Virus record (IMG/VR): IMGVR_UViG_3300007511_001544
Coordinates: 54,569-118,568 of that record
Length of the DNA: 64,000 nucleotides
Reading direction: 5' to 3' (one strand)
DNA from: a virus
The stretch's first letter is position 1. The number at the start of each line of letters is the position of its first letter. The translations under genes were made by a program, and so were the position numbers. This document shows positions 51,221 to 59,072 of the stretch, piece after piece. Under the pieces are notes generated by a model. That model did no database searches. It worked only from the letters and a program-made list of their open reading frames with translations, and was not told the origin of the DNA.

Positions 51221-51519
51221 TGTTTCTTCCTTGGGATGCCTGCCATATCTAATAGCATATCAAGTTCCCATTCGTTTAGCTTATCCAGTTGTGATTTGTA
51301 TTTATCTTTTTTACAGGGTGCCGGCGATTTCTCACGCTTGAACTCTAGTTTCGGAACCCACCCCATATAATACATCACCGAACGAAGAACACGAGGATCT
51401 TGCCTCTTCAACATTTGTACGATTTGGTGTGCTTTTGCTCTGACCCGGCGTGGGGTCATTTTGCGTTCTACACTGTAGTTTGGTGCTGCAATCAGCCCCG
51501 CTAAAAGCATACTAATCAC
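51217..51519 (-). CDS. Small exported basic protein, unknown
   Basis: A 100-residue protein with a short hydrophobic N-terminus (MLLAGLIAAPNYS) and a basic helical body. GTG at 51519 has GAGGA six bases ahead; ATG at 51510 is the alternative. It overlaps the lipoprotein gene by four bases. Confidence 0.62.
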   Translation of the reverse strand: MISMLLAGLIAAPNYSVERKMTPRRVRAKAHQIVQMLKRQDPRVLRSVMYYMGWVPKLEFKREKSPAPCKKDKYKSQLDKLNEWELDMLLDMAGIPRKKQ

Positions 51520-51643
51520 GTTTGATCCTCACCTTAGAGAGCACGAGGATGCCCTTGTTTTGGAACCACTGCCCAAGGAGCATCCCCCTGCTTTGAAACA
51601 GCCTAGCAAAGAAAAATAATACTCTTGCAGCCAGAAGTTTCAA
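51512..51643 (-). CDS. Possible small hydrophobic-basic protein (43 residues)
   Basis: A TTG at 51643 overlaps the upstream stop as TTGA, and the TAG overlaps the next GTG start. The peptide (KLLAARVLFFFARLFQSRG, then a basic tail) is amphipathic and hydrophobic. The ribosome site is weak, so translation is uncertain. Confidence 0.42.
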   Translation of the reverse strand: MKLLAARVLFFFARLFQSRGMLLGQWFQNKGILVLSKVRIKRD

Positions 51644-51969
51644 TCTTCTTGATCCACGCCTGATAAGCGAAAGGTAATCTCGGTATCACCGTAGTCTTCG
51701 ATCATGTTTTCTGCGTCGTCGAAAGGGCCAACAATCGACATAACGTCTTCGCTGGAATTGTCCAGGCTCCCCTTTACACGAGTCTCGTACATCTTATCGT
51801 ACAGCGTCTCTAGAGCATCCTGAGTGCCTCTGCGATCTCCCATGAAATCAGCTTCAGCAACAGCTTGCATCTCCAGTTCTAACTCTGGAAACTCTTTACT
51901 GTCTAAAACAAATTCAGGAAACTTCCTTGCTACTTCTACCACCTCTATTCCATACAGCTTTAATTTCAT
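51640..51969 (-). CDS. Unknown acidic protein
   Basis: A 109-residue acidic protein; DRRGTQDALETLYDKMYETR is a helix, and the ends are beta-rich. It overlaps the preceding stop by four bases. No family recognised. Confidence 0.65.
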   Translation of the reverse strand: MKLKLYGIEVVEVARKFPEFVLDSKEFPELELEMQAVAEADFMGDRRGTQDALETLYDKMYETRVKGSLDNSSEDVMSIVGPFDDAENMIEDYGDTEITFRLSGVDQED

Positions 51970-52478
51970 TTTTCATCCCCTTTGAGGTAAAATTGCTGGC
52001 AAACCGTTACGAATTTACCGATTGAGTCCCAAATTTTAATATCTAGGTCATCTAGCTCGTAGTCATGCTCTTCGTCGTCGTAATATTTGCCGACTTCTTC
52101 TGACTCCATCTCAAAAATGGTCTTATTTTGGAGGATTTCGCCGTCCATGACTGCGACGCCAGTCACACAGGTTTCATCCTTCTGGATTGTTGCCATGGTG
52201 ATGAGCTTGTTCTCAAAATAATGAATACCGATGCTAGCATTCCTCAGCCACTCGGTAGGCGCAGCCCACTTGGTTTCCAGAGTGAGGTGCATCGATTCAT
52301 CGTGAATATTATATTCGTATTCTTCTAATTCTATCCAGCCAATGCCTCCCCAATCATCATTGTTTGGTACAAGCTGCTGGAGAAGATCGCCTTCCGTTGG
52401 TTCGAAGTCGAATTGAAAATCTTCAGCTTCTTCGGGACTGACCTTGTAGATTTTAACAAAGCTTCTCGTAGAGTCCAT
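51966..52478 (-). CDS. Unknown acidic beta-rich protein
   Basis: A 170-residue acidic protein (WGGIGWIELEEYEYNIHDES, and a Asp/Glu-rich end DDEEHDYELDDLDIKIWDS). No recognised domain. Its ATG overlaps the FKBP stop by one base, so expression is coupled to the isomerase. Confidence 0.66.
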   Translation of the reverse strand: MDSTRSFVKIYKVSPEEAEDFQFDFEPTEGDLLQQLVPNNDDWGGIGWIELEEYEYNIHDESMHLTLETKWAAPTEWLRNASIGIHYFENKLITMATIQKDETCVTGVAVMDGEILQNKTIFEMESEEVGKYYDDEEHDYELDDLDIKIWDSIGKFVTVCQQFYLKGDEK

Positions 52479-52918
52479 CAGCTTTCTCCGATCTCTAGTA
52501 ATTCGATTTTAAAGTTCAGGTCTTTGCCAGCCATCGGGTGATTGAGATCAATTGTGACGTCTGTGTTTCTAACTTCGGTGATGGTGCCAATGAAATACGT
52601 CCCGTCGGGACCAGACAAGGGAACCTTATCGCCAGTGGTGAACTCAAAATCCTCCGGAAAGGTACTCTTGTCGAGATCGGTGAATGCATCCGGATCAGGC
52701 TCACCATAGGCTTCACCCGGAGCCAAAGTAATATTTTTAACTTCTCCGACGGTCATTCCAAATACAGCGTCATCAAACCCTTGAATCATCTGCCCTCCTC
52801 CAACAGTAAATGCGATGGGTTCGCCTCTGTCGTAGGAGCTATCAAACTGTGAGCCGTCGTTGAGGGTTCCCTCGTAGTGAACCTTTACGGTATCACCCTG
52901 TGTTGCTGTGGTGCTCAT
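52478..52918 (-). CDS. FKBP-type peptidyl-prolyl isomerase (SlyD-like)
   Basis: A 146-residue protein. GDTVKVHYEGTLNDGSQFDSS, GGGQMIQGFDDAVFGMTVGE and the closing LNFKIELLEI are FKBP; the insert between about 70 and 125 is the chaperone (IF) domain of SlyD-type enzymes. It catalyses proline isomerisation and helps folding. It lacks the His-rich metal tail. Confidence 0.9.
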   Translation of the reverse strand: MSTTATQGDTVKVHYEGTLNDGSQFDSSYDRGEPIAFTVGGGQMIQGFDDAVFGMTVGEVKNITLAPGEAYGEPDPDAFTDLDKSTFPEDFEFTTGDKVPLSGPDGTYFIGTITEVRNTDVTIDLNHPMAGKDLNFKIELLEIGES

Positions 52919-52920
52919 TA

Positions 52921-53103
52921 TTATTCCTTTCCGAGCGTGAGACGAACAAGCTCAGAAGCTGTGTTCTTCAAGGATCGAAGTCCTTTGCGAGCACGAGTGC
53001 CGGCAGCTTTGTTGCCAGTGGCGTTCTTTTGAACGTCGTCCTCAATAGTTTCCACGAGCGTTTTAAGCTCAGTCCACTTGTTTAGTACATTGCTGTTAGT
53101 CAT
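52921..53103 (-). CDS. Histone H1-like Hc1 family protein
   Basis: A 60-residue protein. LVETIEDDVQKNATGNKAAG-TRARKGLRSL matches the N-terminal domain of the chlamydial Hc1 histone H1-like family, which binds and compacts DNA. The lysine-rich tail of Hc1 is absent. ATG at 53103 has AAGGAG ahead. It could help fold phage DNA. Confidence 0.75.
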   Translation of the reverse strand: MTNSNVLNKWTELKTLVETIEDDVQKNATGNKAAGTRARKGLRSLKNTASELVRLTLGKE

Positions 53104-53362
53104 TGTTTTCTCCTTCTCTAACAATCAAATCAACATCCGTAGTGTCCGTGTCTAGCTCAATCCAGACCCTCGCCCCGCAACTCAGCGGTTTGTGTGGACT
53201 GTATATCACCTTAGCAAACTCTACACCATTTTTGGTCTTTAGTATAGCCTCGTGGGCATATTTGTTTTCTTTATATGTTTTTACCGTTAAAACAGGATCA
53301 TCTGTTCCATGCTTGGTGTTGGCACGGATCTTATGCTGATTAACGTGAATTATCTTTTTCAT
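53096..53362 (-). CDS. Unknown small beta-rich protein
   Basis: An 88-residue protein, MKKIIHVNQHKIRANTKHG and then alternating strands (VLTVKTYKEN, EFAKVIYSP, ARVWIELDTD). It overlaps both neighbours. It resembles short phage proteins of unknown role. Confidence 0.66.
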   Translation of the reverse strand: MKKIIHVNQHKIRANTKHGTDDPVLTVKTYKENKYAHEAILKTKNGVEFAKVIYSPHKPLSCGARVWIELDTDTTDVDLIVREGENND

Positions 53363-53513
53363 CTAACTTTTTTTCTAAAATAGTTATTCTTTTTTGCAGG
53401 TCTTTGATAGCTTGATTGTGTGCCATGGTTAACCTATACATCTCTTCGCAGCCCTCATTAAGCGCCTCAAACGCACTAAACAACTGCTTTATAAGTTGAG
53501 GGTCGTAACTCAT
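53340..53513 (-). CDS. Small coiled-coil protein of 57 residues
   Basis: ATG at 53513. QLIKQLFSAFEALNEG leads to a coiled coil (NQAIKDLQKRITILEKKLD). It overlaps the next gene start by 23 bases. Function unknown. Confidence 0.6.
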   Translation of the reverse strand: MSYDPQLIKQLFSAFEALNEGCEEMYRLTMAHNQAIKDLQKRITILEKKLDEKDNSR

Positions 53514-53522
53514 TTCTTTTCC

Positions 53523-53837
53523 TTACTCATAGTTTACATCACGAGGGTCTATTTCGTCAAGGTTTTTTTCATCTAATTCGCTATTATTTATCAAATCGTA
53601 GATAGAGAGTTGTTTTTCCTTGGGTTTGTGATACTTCTCGGTTAAAATATAGTGAACCATCGTCGGAGAGCATTTATAAATGTAGTGAGTCTGGCGAGCA
53701 AACCATTTGGATATCTCACGCACAGACATCTTTCCCCTCTGAGAGCGGATCATTTGGATATGCCGTTTGGTCAACTTGTGGTTTTTCTTCTTGGCTCTCG
53801 CTCTATCTTTGCGAGGCTTCTTCTTTTGTTCGCTCAA
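53523..53837 (-). CDS. Basic helix-turn-helix-like protein
   Basis: A 104-residue protein. LTKRHIQMIRSQRGK-MSVREISKWFARQ is a probable helix-turn-helix and the N-terminus is very basic, so DNA binding is likely. TTG at 53837 with GGAG five bases ahead is preferred to the GTG at 53864 in the terminator stem. Confidence 0.65.
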   Translation of the reverse strand: MSEQKKKPRKDRARAKKKNHKLTKRHIQMIRSQRGKMSVREISKWFARQTHYIYKCSPTMVHYILTEKYHKPKEKQLSIYDLINNSELDEKNLDEIDPRDVNYE

Positions 53838-53845
53838 GTCTGCTC

Positions 53846-53878
53846 CATAAAATACAAAAGGCACCCTTGCGGATGCCT
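53846..53878 (-). terminator. Rho-independent terminator after the 53904 gene
   Basis: AGGCATCC-GCAA-GGGTGCCT on the reverse strand has one internal wobble and is followed by TTTTGTATTTT. It ends the structural gene transcript just upstream of the HTH gene. Confidence 0.78.
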
Positions 53879-53903
53879 AGTGTAACACATGTCGTGAAAG
53901 ACT

Positions 53904-54392
53904 TTAAGCCAATCTATAGCATGTATACGCCGAGGCAGATGTTATTCTAATTCTAAACATCCCACTACCAGAGCCACGAATACCAGCAACTAGCTGGCTA
54001 TCCACAACCATAAGTCCAACGGCAGTTCCGCCAGTACCCATTACCACGGTGATCTTTTCATCTACCGTCGAAGTAGCCTCATTGACAATTGTAAAATCAA
54101 GGCAATCGCCAACTACATAGCCTGGAAGACCAGCCACCAGCAACGCTGCTGTCGGCAGTGTCCAGTTGGCATTTCCTTCTGGGTCATCAGCCAAAATGCC
54201 CGTCTTTAACTGGGTGATGGTGATTGTCTGGTTGCTAGTTCCTGGCTCTGCGTGAGCCTGGGTAGCCACCATCAAGCTTGGTGCGCCGGATGCTGCATTA
54301 CCTGAACGAAGCCTTACTGGACTTTCGACATCAAGACCAGACCCCGTTGATTGTTCCAGACCTCTAGTGTCTGTAATTTTTACCTTTGGCAT
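53904..54392 (-). CDS. Virion-like decoration protein
   Basis: A 162-residue protein low in charge. VVGDCLDFTIVNEATSTVDE, ITVVMGTGGTAVG and SGMFRIRITSASAYTCYRL suggest a beta-sandwich on the capsid or tail surface. AGGAGG precedes the ATG and a terminator follows the stop, so it is a single-gene unit. Confidence 0.68.
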   Translation of the reverse strand: MPKVKITDTRGLEQSTGSGLDVESPVRLRSGNAASGAPSLMVATQAHAEPGTSNQTITITQLKTGILADDPEGNANWTLPTAALLVAGLPGYVVGDCLDFTIVNEATSTVDEKITVVMGTGGTAVGLMVVDSQLVAGIRGSGSGMFRIRITSASAYTCYRLA

Positions 54393-54508
54393 AATTATTT
54401 CCTCCTATGCTCCACATGCCGATCCCTCCCTGGTGGTGTCAGGTATATACCCGAGGGTCGCCTAACATTAAATAGGCTGCCGAAATACCAATCTTATTAA
54501 TACTTTGC

Positions 54509-54817
54509 CTAATTTCTAGTTATTTTTTTTAGGTATTTGTCTGCTAAAATAGCTTTACAGGAATATATTCCCTCGGGGAACTCAATTTCGTAGATCAGTG
54601 GTTGTCCAAGTTTGTTGTTGACAACCTTCCTTATTAGTCCGATTTTTTTGTGGAAACACTTATAAACTAATCGATTCCATTCATCTTTGACGTCACCAAA
54701 AGACAAGCACTCTTCGAGCGTGTGCCCTTCCGCAGTGGTCCTATTACAAAGCGTCCATGGGCGTGTACCCTGCTGTTGTTGGACCTCCACTAAATCGCCG
54801 GCTTCAAATAGACTCAT
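54509..54817 (-). CDS. SH3-like small protein
   Basis: A 102-residue protein. SLFEAGDLVEVQQQQGTRPW starts the barrel; KIGLIRKVVNNKLGQPLIYE and IEFPEGIYSC continue it. ATG at 54817 lies inside the end of the upstream gene by 14 bases. Confidence 0.7.
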   Translation of the reverse strand: MSLFEAGDLVEVQQQQGTRPWTLCNRTTAEGHTLEECLSFGDVKDEWNRLVYKCFHKKIGLIRKVVNNKLGQPLIYEIEFPEGIYSCKAILADKYLKKITRN

Positions 54818-55121
54818 CCGTTGGGTCCGAAGAAGCCTCAAAGTGGTCGAAAGGTGCCACGTCGTGAACATGTTCGCTCACCATGTTTGCGAACTGGTAC
54901 AGTTGAGCACCCATCTCCGCCGCTAGGGCAGCCGTGTCTTGGAGAACTTCCGGATTGAGCACGGCATCGGTTGCCTGCCTCGCTCCGAAATCCACAAGCT
55001 CTTCGACCATCATCCGTTGTTGGTGTGATAGCTCATAAAATCCACGGGGTAGTTCCAAAGAAGTTTTGATACTTTCACTCAGTTCTTCCTCGTAGATTTG
55101 TTGATAATTGTAATTTGCCAT
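54804..55121 (-). CDS. Unknown helical protein
   Basis: A 105-residue acidic, helical protein (QQIYEEELSESIKTSLEL, LSHQQRMMVEELVDFGARQA). No family recognised. A ribosome site GGAGCC stands ahead of the ATG. Confidence 0.66.
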   Translation of the reverse strand: MANYNYQQIYEEELSESIKTSLELPRGFYELSHQQRMMVEELVDFGARQATDAVLNPEVLQDTAALAAEMGAQLYQFANMVSEHVHDVAPFDHFEASSDPTDESI

Positions 55122-55151
55122 TGTTGGCTCCTTTCGTGGATTAATATTACA

Positions 55152-55403
55152 CTATTTTTTTGTTTCGTTTAAGTTGTAAGGTATAAATTCTGCTGCGCTG
55201 CACCACCACGAATCGTGTCTGCCTAAAAAGTTGACATTCCAATGGTACCCGTCTTCATGGCGTTGGACTAAAACGCCAACAGTGCCTTCTTTTATAATCT
55301 CTGCTTCAAACATTGGATCGGTCGAAGACGAATATATGTTTTTGGCTGCTTGGATAAGCGCACCCGGATAATAACAGGCTGCTTCTTTCGTTTTAGTCGG
55401 CAC
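55152..55403 (-). CDS. SH3-like small protein
   Basis: An 83-residue protein with CYYPGALIQAAKNI, GTVGVLVQRHEDG and HWNVNFLGRHDSWWCSAAEF, a member of the small barrel set with a bulky aromatic end. GTG at 55403 overlaps the papain-like gene stop; GTG at 55412 is possible. Confidence 0.6.
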   Translation of the reverse strand: MPTKTKEAACYYPGALIQAAKNIYSSSTDPMFEAEIIKEGTVGVLVQRHEDGYHWNVNFLGRHDSWWCSAAEFIPYNLNETKK

Positions 55404-55860
55404 TTGAGTCACTCGGTTTTTGCAGCAGTTCGTATAACCTTTGCGGAGACAGATCTGCGTATGCGTACACATCGTCAACCACACATATAATTCTCAGGGC
55501 GTATGCAATCCACTCGGAGCAATACCAGCGCCCGATGCGTTTGACGTGAAACGGAGTGAACTGTGATAGTAGCATTCCGATCCAGTCATATCCATCGCCC
55601 TTGGTTTTGTTGTAAAAGTTAAGCAGCCTTTTGTATTGGTTCTCATCGACGTCGATCTCTACAGTGTCCCACAACTCTTTGTCGCTAAAGTCTATTTCTG
55701 TCTGCTGTCTCACGCCCTTTAGTTCTACGGGTGAAATGCTTAGGGAACGGTTGTCGGGTAATACTAGCTCTGCGTGCGAATAGTTGCTCTTTGTCCACCA
55801 TTTCACCATTTTGAGGTGCCATGTAGTTTCCTCTTTACAAAATGCAACTCGTATTTTCAC
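55393..55860 (-). CDS. Permuted papain-like hydrolase (YiiX/NlpC-P60 group)
   Basis: A 155-residue protein. H29 in the NYSHAELVL segment and C114 in RWYCSEWIAYAL stand in the reversed order of circularly permuted NlpC/P60 enzymes, and YDWIGMLLSQF precedes the cysteine as usual. Such proteins act on amide bonds in cell-wall peptides or lipids. Occurrence in phages is known, but the role varies. Confidence 0.78.
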   Translation of the reverse strand: MKIRVAFCKEETTWHLKMVKWWTKSNYSHAELVLPDNRSLSISPVELKGVRQQTEIDFSDKELWDTVEIDVDENQYKRLLNFYNKTKGDGYDWIGMLLSQFTPFHVKRIGRWYCSEWIAYALRIICVVDDVYAYADLSPQRLYELLQKPSDSSAD

Positions 55861-55926
55861 TTTCCTGCCTGCTTGTTAAAGGGTCTAATTTTAACTATGT
55901 TGTGAAAAAAAATTTGGCGAGCTTCG

Positions 55927-56139
55927 CTACTCTTTTGCTGAAATATTATTCGTTTCCCCCGAAAAAGTCTCCACTTTCCTCAAGGCGTTGCAATGAATCA
56001 TTTCGGGCTTGTCAAATAAAACTTTATACCATTTGAGGGCAGACGAGTGTGGCTCCTCTAGGATAACACCAAGCCGCTCGGGAACATCGCCCGCCATTAG
56101 CGGAACACACTCTTTAACGAGATCTCCAACTTTTAACAT
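55927..56139 (-). CDS. SH3-like small protein
   Basis: A 70-residue protein. MLKVGDLVKECVPLMAGDVP, RLGVILEEP and KWYKVLFDKPEMIHCNAL are the barrel pattern. It ends in a charged tail. It starts one base after the preceding stop. Confidence 0.72.
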   Translation of the reverse strand: MLKVGDLVKECVPLMAGDVPERLGVILEEPHSSALKWYKVLFDKPEMIHCNALRKVETFSGETNNISAKE

Positions 56140-56140
56140 G

Positions 56141-56359
56141 TTAATTTTGACCCATCACAAGATAACAGGCCACAAAACCGAACAAGAAATATAAAGGTTG
56201 CATCATCAAGTAAAGATTGGCCCTCTTGTGCCAGTATCCCGCAGCAATCAGAACATTGGAAACAAACTTCATCAACGCAGGGTCTTCGCCGCATCTTCTC
56301 AACATCACTCGAATATCATCAAGTTCATACTCTTTAGGAATTGGGGACTTATCGAACAT
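56141..56359 (-). CDS. Small protein with C-terminal membrane anchor
   Basis: A 72-residue protein. ATG at 56359 overlaps the upstream stop by 11 bases. DDIRVMLRRCGEDPALMKFV forms a helical region and MMQPLYFLFGFVACYLVMG a tail anchor. Function unknown. Confidence 0.62.
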   Translation of the reverse strand: MFDKSPIPKEYELDDIRVMLRRCGEDPALMKFVSNVLIAAGYWHKRANLYLMMQPLYFLFGFVACYLVMGQN

Positions 56360-56750
56360 CAAACTCTTTCCTTGTCTTTTTCTTTTTGAGCCAGGTGGGA
56401 TTCCTAACCTTGGCTTTGCCTTTGACGATCTTGAGATGCTTGGCAACAGCAGGAACGTCAAAGTGACCGACCCTAAAAACTCCCTCATCATCGCCGATGG
56501 CATGTTCTTCACACCCCATGCTTATCAACCTCTTCTTGAGGAAGGTGAATTGATTCTTGGTGTCTCGGCGGACGTATAACAACATCATGTCTTTTTCGAA
56601 GAAGCAAGACAGTTGATCGTCTTTAAACTTTCCTATCGCCGTAGCAATAGGTAGCCCATCAGCCGACTCTTTTAATCTAAGTCTGTTCTTACGGCAAAAC
56701 CTCTTAAACTCTTTAATTCTTCTTAGTTGTTCTTCTTCAGAGATAATCAA
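56349..56750 (-). CDS. Unknown basic protein
   Basis: A 133-residue protein. TTG at 56750 is set by AAGGAG seven bases ahead. It begins with a charged helix (SEEEQLRRIKEFKRFCRKN) and ends in a lysine-rich tail. No known family is recognised. Confidence 0.66.
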   Translation of the reverse strand: MIISEEEQLRRIKEFKRFCRKNRLRLKESADGLPIATAIGKFKDDQLSCFFEKDMMLLYVRRDTKNQFTFLKKRLISMGCEEHAIGDDEGVFRVGHFDVPAVAKHLKIVKGKAKVRNPTWLKKKKTRKEFDVR

Positions 56751-56782
56751 GGTTTCTCCTTTCCTTGTTTTTGTTGCTATTC

Positions 56783-56811
56783 ATTATACCACACGAGAGT
56801 TACCTCGTAAA
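56783..56811 (-). promoter_or_regulatory. Probable promoter with extended -10
   Basis: TGGTATAAT at 56783-56791 is a consensus extended -10. A weak -35, TTTACG, stands 17 bases ahead at 56806-56811. It would drive the genes from 56750 on. Confidence 0.5.
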
Positions 56812-57261
56812 CATGTCTGCTATGTCAGCCGCCCAGGCATCAGGCTTTACTCTCACCGGAAAGCCCATCCCTGTGACCATTCCCACTATGACGTTAAGCA
56901 TTCTATAACTCAAGGCTGATTCCTTGGTGTTTACGTCTGCATGAACCGTGGGCAATTCGCCAGTAACACTTTGAACCAGGCGGGCGGCCTCCAACGAAAC
57001 AAGGGTTTCGTGTAAAAGTCTTTCGGTAATATTATTAAAGTTATCTATTTTATTTCGCTGGTATGCTACCAAAGCGCCGTGTCCACTCTCTCGGAAACAA
57101 ATCGTTGTAGTAATAATCGTATGGTCAAGGTAGGACTTGCTATCCGTTCCAACGTGAAATGTAAATCGCTCGGCATCAAATCGCCTCTTAATCCGAATGC
57201 GAATATCGGCGATAGCTTCGCCGCCTAACGAAACCCAACCATCATCAGTTAAATGGACCAA
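56800..57261 (-). CDS. DUF458 family RNase H-like protein
   Basis: A 153-residue protein. ERFTFHVGTDSKSYLDHTII and HADVNTKESALSYRML with GMVTGMGFPVRVKPDAWAAD match the YkuK/DUF458 family, which has an RNase H-like fold but no proven activity. TTG at 57261 with AAGGA eight bases ahead is preferred to TTG at 57267. Confidence 0.8.
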   Translation of the reverse strand: MVHLTDDGWVSLGGEAIADIRIRIKRRFDAERFTFHVGTDSKSYLDHTIITTTICFRESGHGALVAYQRNKIDNFNNITERLLHETLVSLEAARLVQSVTGELPTVHADVNTKESALSYRMLNVIVGMVTGMGFPVRVKPDAWAADIADMFTR

Positions 57262-57367
57262 TATCAATTTCCTTCAGAGTGTCCCGTATCATAATAGCAG
57301 CAATAACGCCAAGGAAAGCAAAACCGGCAGCAGCGGCTATAGTGCATGAAGCAAAGTCTCTAACCAT
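57245..57367 (-). CDS. Small membrane protein of 40 residues
   Basis: MVRDFASCTIAAAAGFAFLG with VIAAIMI is a membrane span; the tail is charged. It overlaps the DUF458 gene start by 17 bases. Function unknown. Confidence 0.58.
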   Translation of the reverse strand: MVRDFASCTIAAAAGFAFLGVIAAIMIRDTLKEIDIGPFN

Positions 57368-57369
57368 TT

Positions 57370-57471
57370 TTAGACTCCTAGTTTTTGTTTGATCTTATCC
57401 GTTGCCAAAATGGTCAAATAGATCGGATAATAAGCAGCAACCACTACTCCCGTATAGAACCTAAACCACAT
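57370..57471 (-). CDS. Small membrane protein of 33 residues
   Basis: The ATG forms TAATG with the upstream stop. MWFRFYTGVVVAAYYPIYL is a probable membrane span, and the tail is lysine-rich. It is too short for a family call. Confidence 0.52.
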   Translation of the reverse strand: MWFRFYTGVVVAAYYPIYLTILATDKIKQKLGV

Positions 57472-57710
57472 TAACTGTATTTTATCCGTAGTCCACCACG
57501 GTGATAGTTCGTAAATATGCCAGTCTCAAGAACCTTTCTAAGCTCCTCTGCTGTTTCTTCAGCCGTCATGTCGTTTCGTCCGGCAAAATCTTCTACCATT
57601 CGAATCGCTTCTGGGCTACATGCTACCGTAAAACTCAGGGTGTGAGTCAGCCTTGAGTGGCGAATATCCCCAATATCAACTATGTTCTTATTTTTTGTCG
57701 TTTTTTTCAC
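57471..57710 (-). CDS. Unknown small protein
   Basis: A 79-residue protein from GTG at 57710 with AAGGAG ten bases ahead. ACSPEAIRMVEDFAGR-NDMTAEETAEELRKVL is a ribbon-helix-like or adaptor-like helical pair. It overlaps the membrane protein gene by 23 bases. Confidence 0.6.
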   Translation of the reverse strand: MKKTTKNKNIVDIGDIRHSRLTHTLSFTVACSPEAIRMVEDFAGRNDMTAEETAEELRKVLETGIFTNYHRGGLRIKYS

Positions 57711-57876
57711 CTTGGTTGTTCTCCTTGTAAAAGTGCATAAGCTCGCTATATCGCATAACGTAATAAAAAAGCGCAGCGACGTACCCAAAGGTAAATCCGG
57801 TCACTACTTCATAATATACGTCGTGAAAAATACACGCAACTAGAAAAAATATAGCAAACCTATAACCATGCAGCAT
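57688..57876 (-). CDS. Small membrane protein, two spans
   Basis: A 62-residue protein. FAIFFLVACIFHDVYYEVVT and FTFGYVAALFYYVMRY are two membrane segments, followed by a charged tail. The start makes TAATG with the upstream stop. Confidence 0.66.
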   Translation of the reverse strand: MLHGYRFAIFFLVACIFHDVYYEVVTGFTFGYVAALFYYVMRYSELMHFYKENNQGEKNDKK

Positions 57877-58190
57877 TAATTAATCTCCAAATCAATACCA
57901 CATGATGTTCTTATTTTCTCAACAGATGAAGTAGCTAAATCTGAATAAAAGCCAAGCGAAGTTAACTGCTCTTCCGACAGGTATAATAACTTGCCGTCAT
58001 CTGAAACCTGATTTTTAGCTAGGCTCTTGGTCATATAATCCAATTGTGTCGAAAGGGCTGTGACAGCAAGGCAAAAATCTCCGATATTTCGAATAACAAA
58101 CTGATCATAAGGGTTCTTTAGAAAGTCTTCTAAGTAATCTAAATCTCTCTGGGCGGCTTCGATGCCCGCAAAAAAGGTTTTAAACTTCAT
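57876..58190 (-). CDS. Unknown helical protein
   Basis: A 104-residue protein, helical (FFAGIEAAQRDLDYLEDFL, LAVTALSTQLDYMTKSLA). ATG at 58190 is the best start; the longer frame is ClpP read in another phase. No strong ribosome site. Confidence 0.62.
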   Translation of the reverse strand: MKFKTFFAGIEAAQRDLDYLEDFLKNPYDQFVIRNIGDFCLAVTALSTQLDYMTKSLAKNQVSDDGKLLYLSEEQLTSLGFYSDLATSSVEKIRTSCGIDLEIN

Positions 58191-58206
58191 TGCATAGACT
58201 GATCGG

Positions 58207-58809
58207 TCACTCAAAATCAATTTCAACCCCAATCTTGAGAGACAATTTAGGTAAGCGCAAATGGTTAACGAGCCCGTGTTTCTTGGCTTCGGCGGCATCC
58301 ATGAACCAATCAGCGTGTTTCTTGTTGAAAACTTTTTTCTTAAAGTAATCATCTTTCTTACCGCAGTTACGAGCCATCATAGTGAAAATCTTTTCGTCGA
58401 GGCGCTCGGCTTCTGCCACGTCTGCTTTAAGTTCTTCGATCTTTCCCCAGCCTCCGCTGCTCACATCGTGAATCATAACAGTGGCGTTAGGGTCGGCGAA
58501 TCTCATTCCCTGCTCTCCAAAGGTCAGAAGTACCGCACCGCAGGACATTGCCTTACCCTCAACAATGGTAGCAACCGGAAGTTCGGCAGATTCAATAGCT
58601 GCAATCATAGACATAAGAGCGTAAACCTGCCCCCCATACGAATCAATGACTATCGGAATTACCTTTTGCCCTGTGTTGTGAGCCTGCGCCATCTCGTGGT
58701 GAAACTTTTTTGCAGAATCTTCTGTAAACTTGTTGACCCTCACAATGATTGGGGGCTTCCTTAGCTCTACATCTTTCACCAGTGGCGAAATAGTCGAAGT
58801 CCATATCAT
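58207..58809 (-). CDS. ClpP-type serine protease
   Basis: A 200-residue S14 peptidase. S89 (GKAMSCGAVLL), H114 (VMIHDVSSGG) and D167 (KHADWFMDA) form the triad, with VIDSYGGQVY for substrate binding. It could serve as a phage head-maturation protease or as a degradation partner with host Clp ATPases. No ClpX/ClpA gene is present in the window. It lies five bases after the glutaredoxin gene. Confidence 0.9.
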   Translation of the reverse strand: MIWTSTISPLVKDVELRKPPIIVRVNKFTEDSAKKFHHEMAQAHNTGQKVIPIVIDSYGGQVYALMSMIAAIESAELPVATIVEGKAMSCGAVLLTFGEQGMRFADPNATVMIHDVSSGGWGKIEELKADVAEAERLDEKIFTMMARNCGKKDDYFKKKVFNKKHADWFMDAAEAKKHGLVNHLRLPKLSLKIGVEIDFE

Positions 58810-58814
58810 ATGCT

Positions 58815-59072
58815 TTACCCCTTCAGCAGTTGCTTTCCAGTATCTAGGTACTCTTTTAAATCGGTATAGCCGCCGATAAACTTTTCTTGACCTTCGGTGA
58901 TTTCTACAACTACTGGTACGGTATTCCAGTTGTATGTGTTCTGTATCTCATTCAATAGATCAGGCTGCTGATCCAAAGCATAGCACTCGAATTCTTTTTG
59001 ATGATCTGCCAATAACCTTACCGCCATATGACAATAAGGACAGCTAGTCTTTGTGTATAATCTAAACTTCAT
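58815..59072 (-). CDS. grx: Glutaredoxin
   Basis: An 85-residue thioredoxin-fold protein with the redox site TSCPYCH (C11, C14), cis-proline NTVPVVV and the glutathione-site GGYTDL. Phage glutaredoxins commonly supply electrons to ribonucleotide reductase; none is in the window. Confidence 0.92.
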   Translation of the reverse strand: MKFRLYTKTSCPYCHMAVRLLADHQKEFECYALDQQPDLLNEIQNTYNWNTVPVVVEITEGQEKFIGGYTDLKEYLDTGKQLLKG

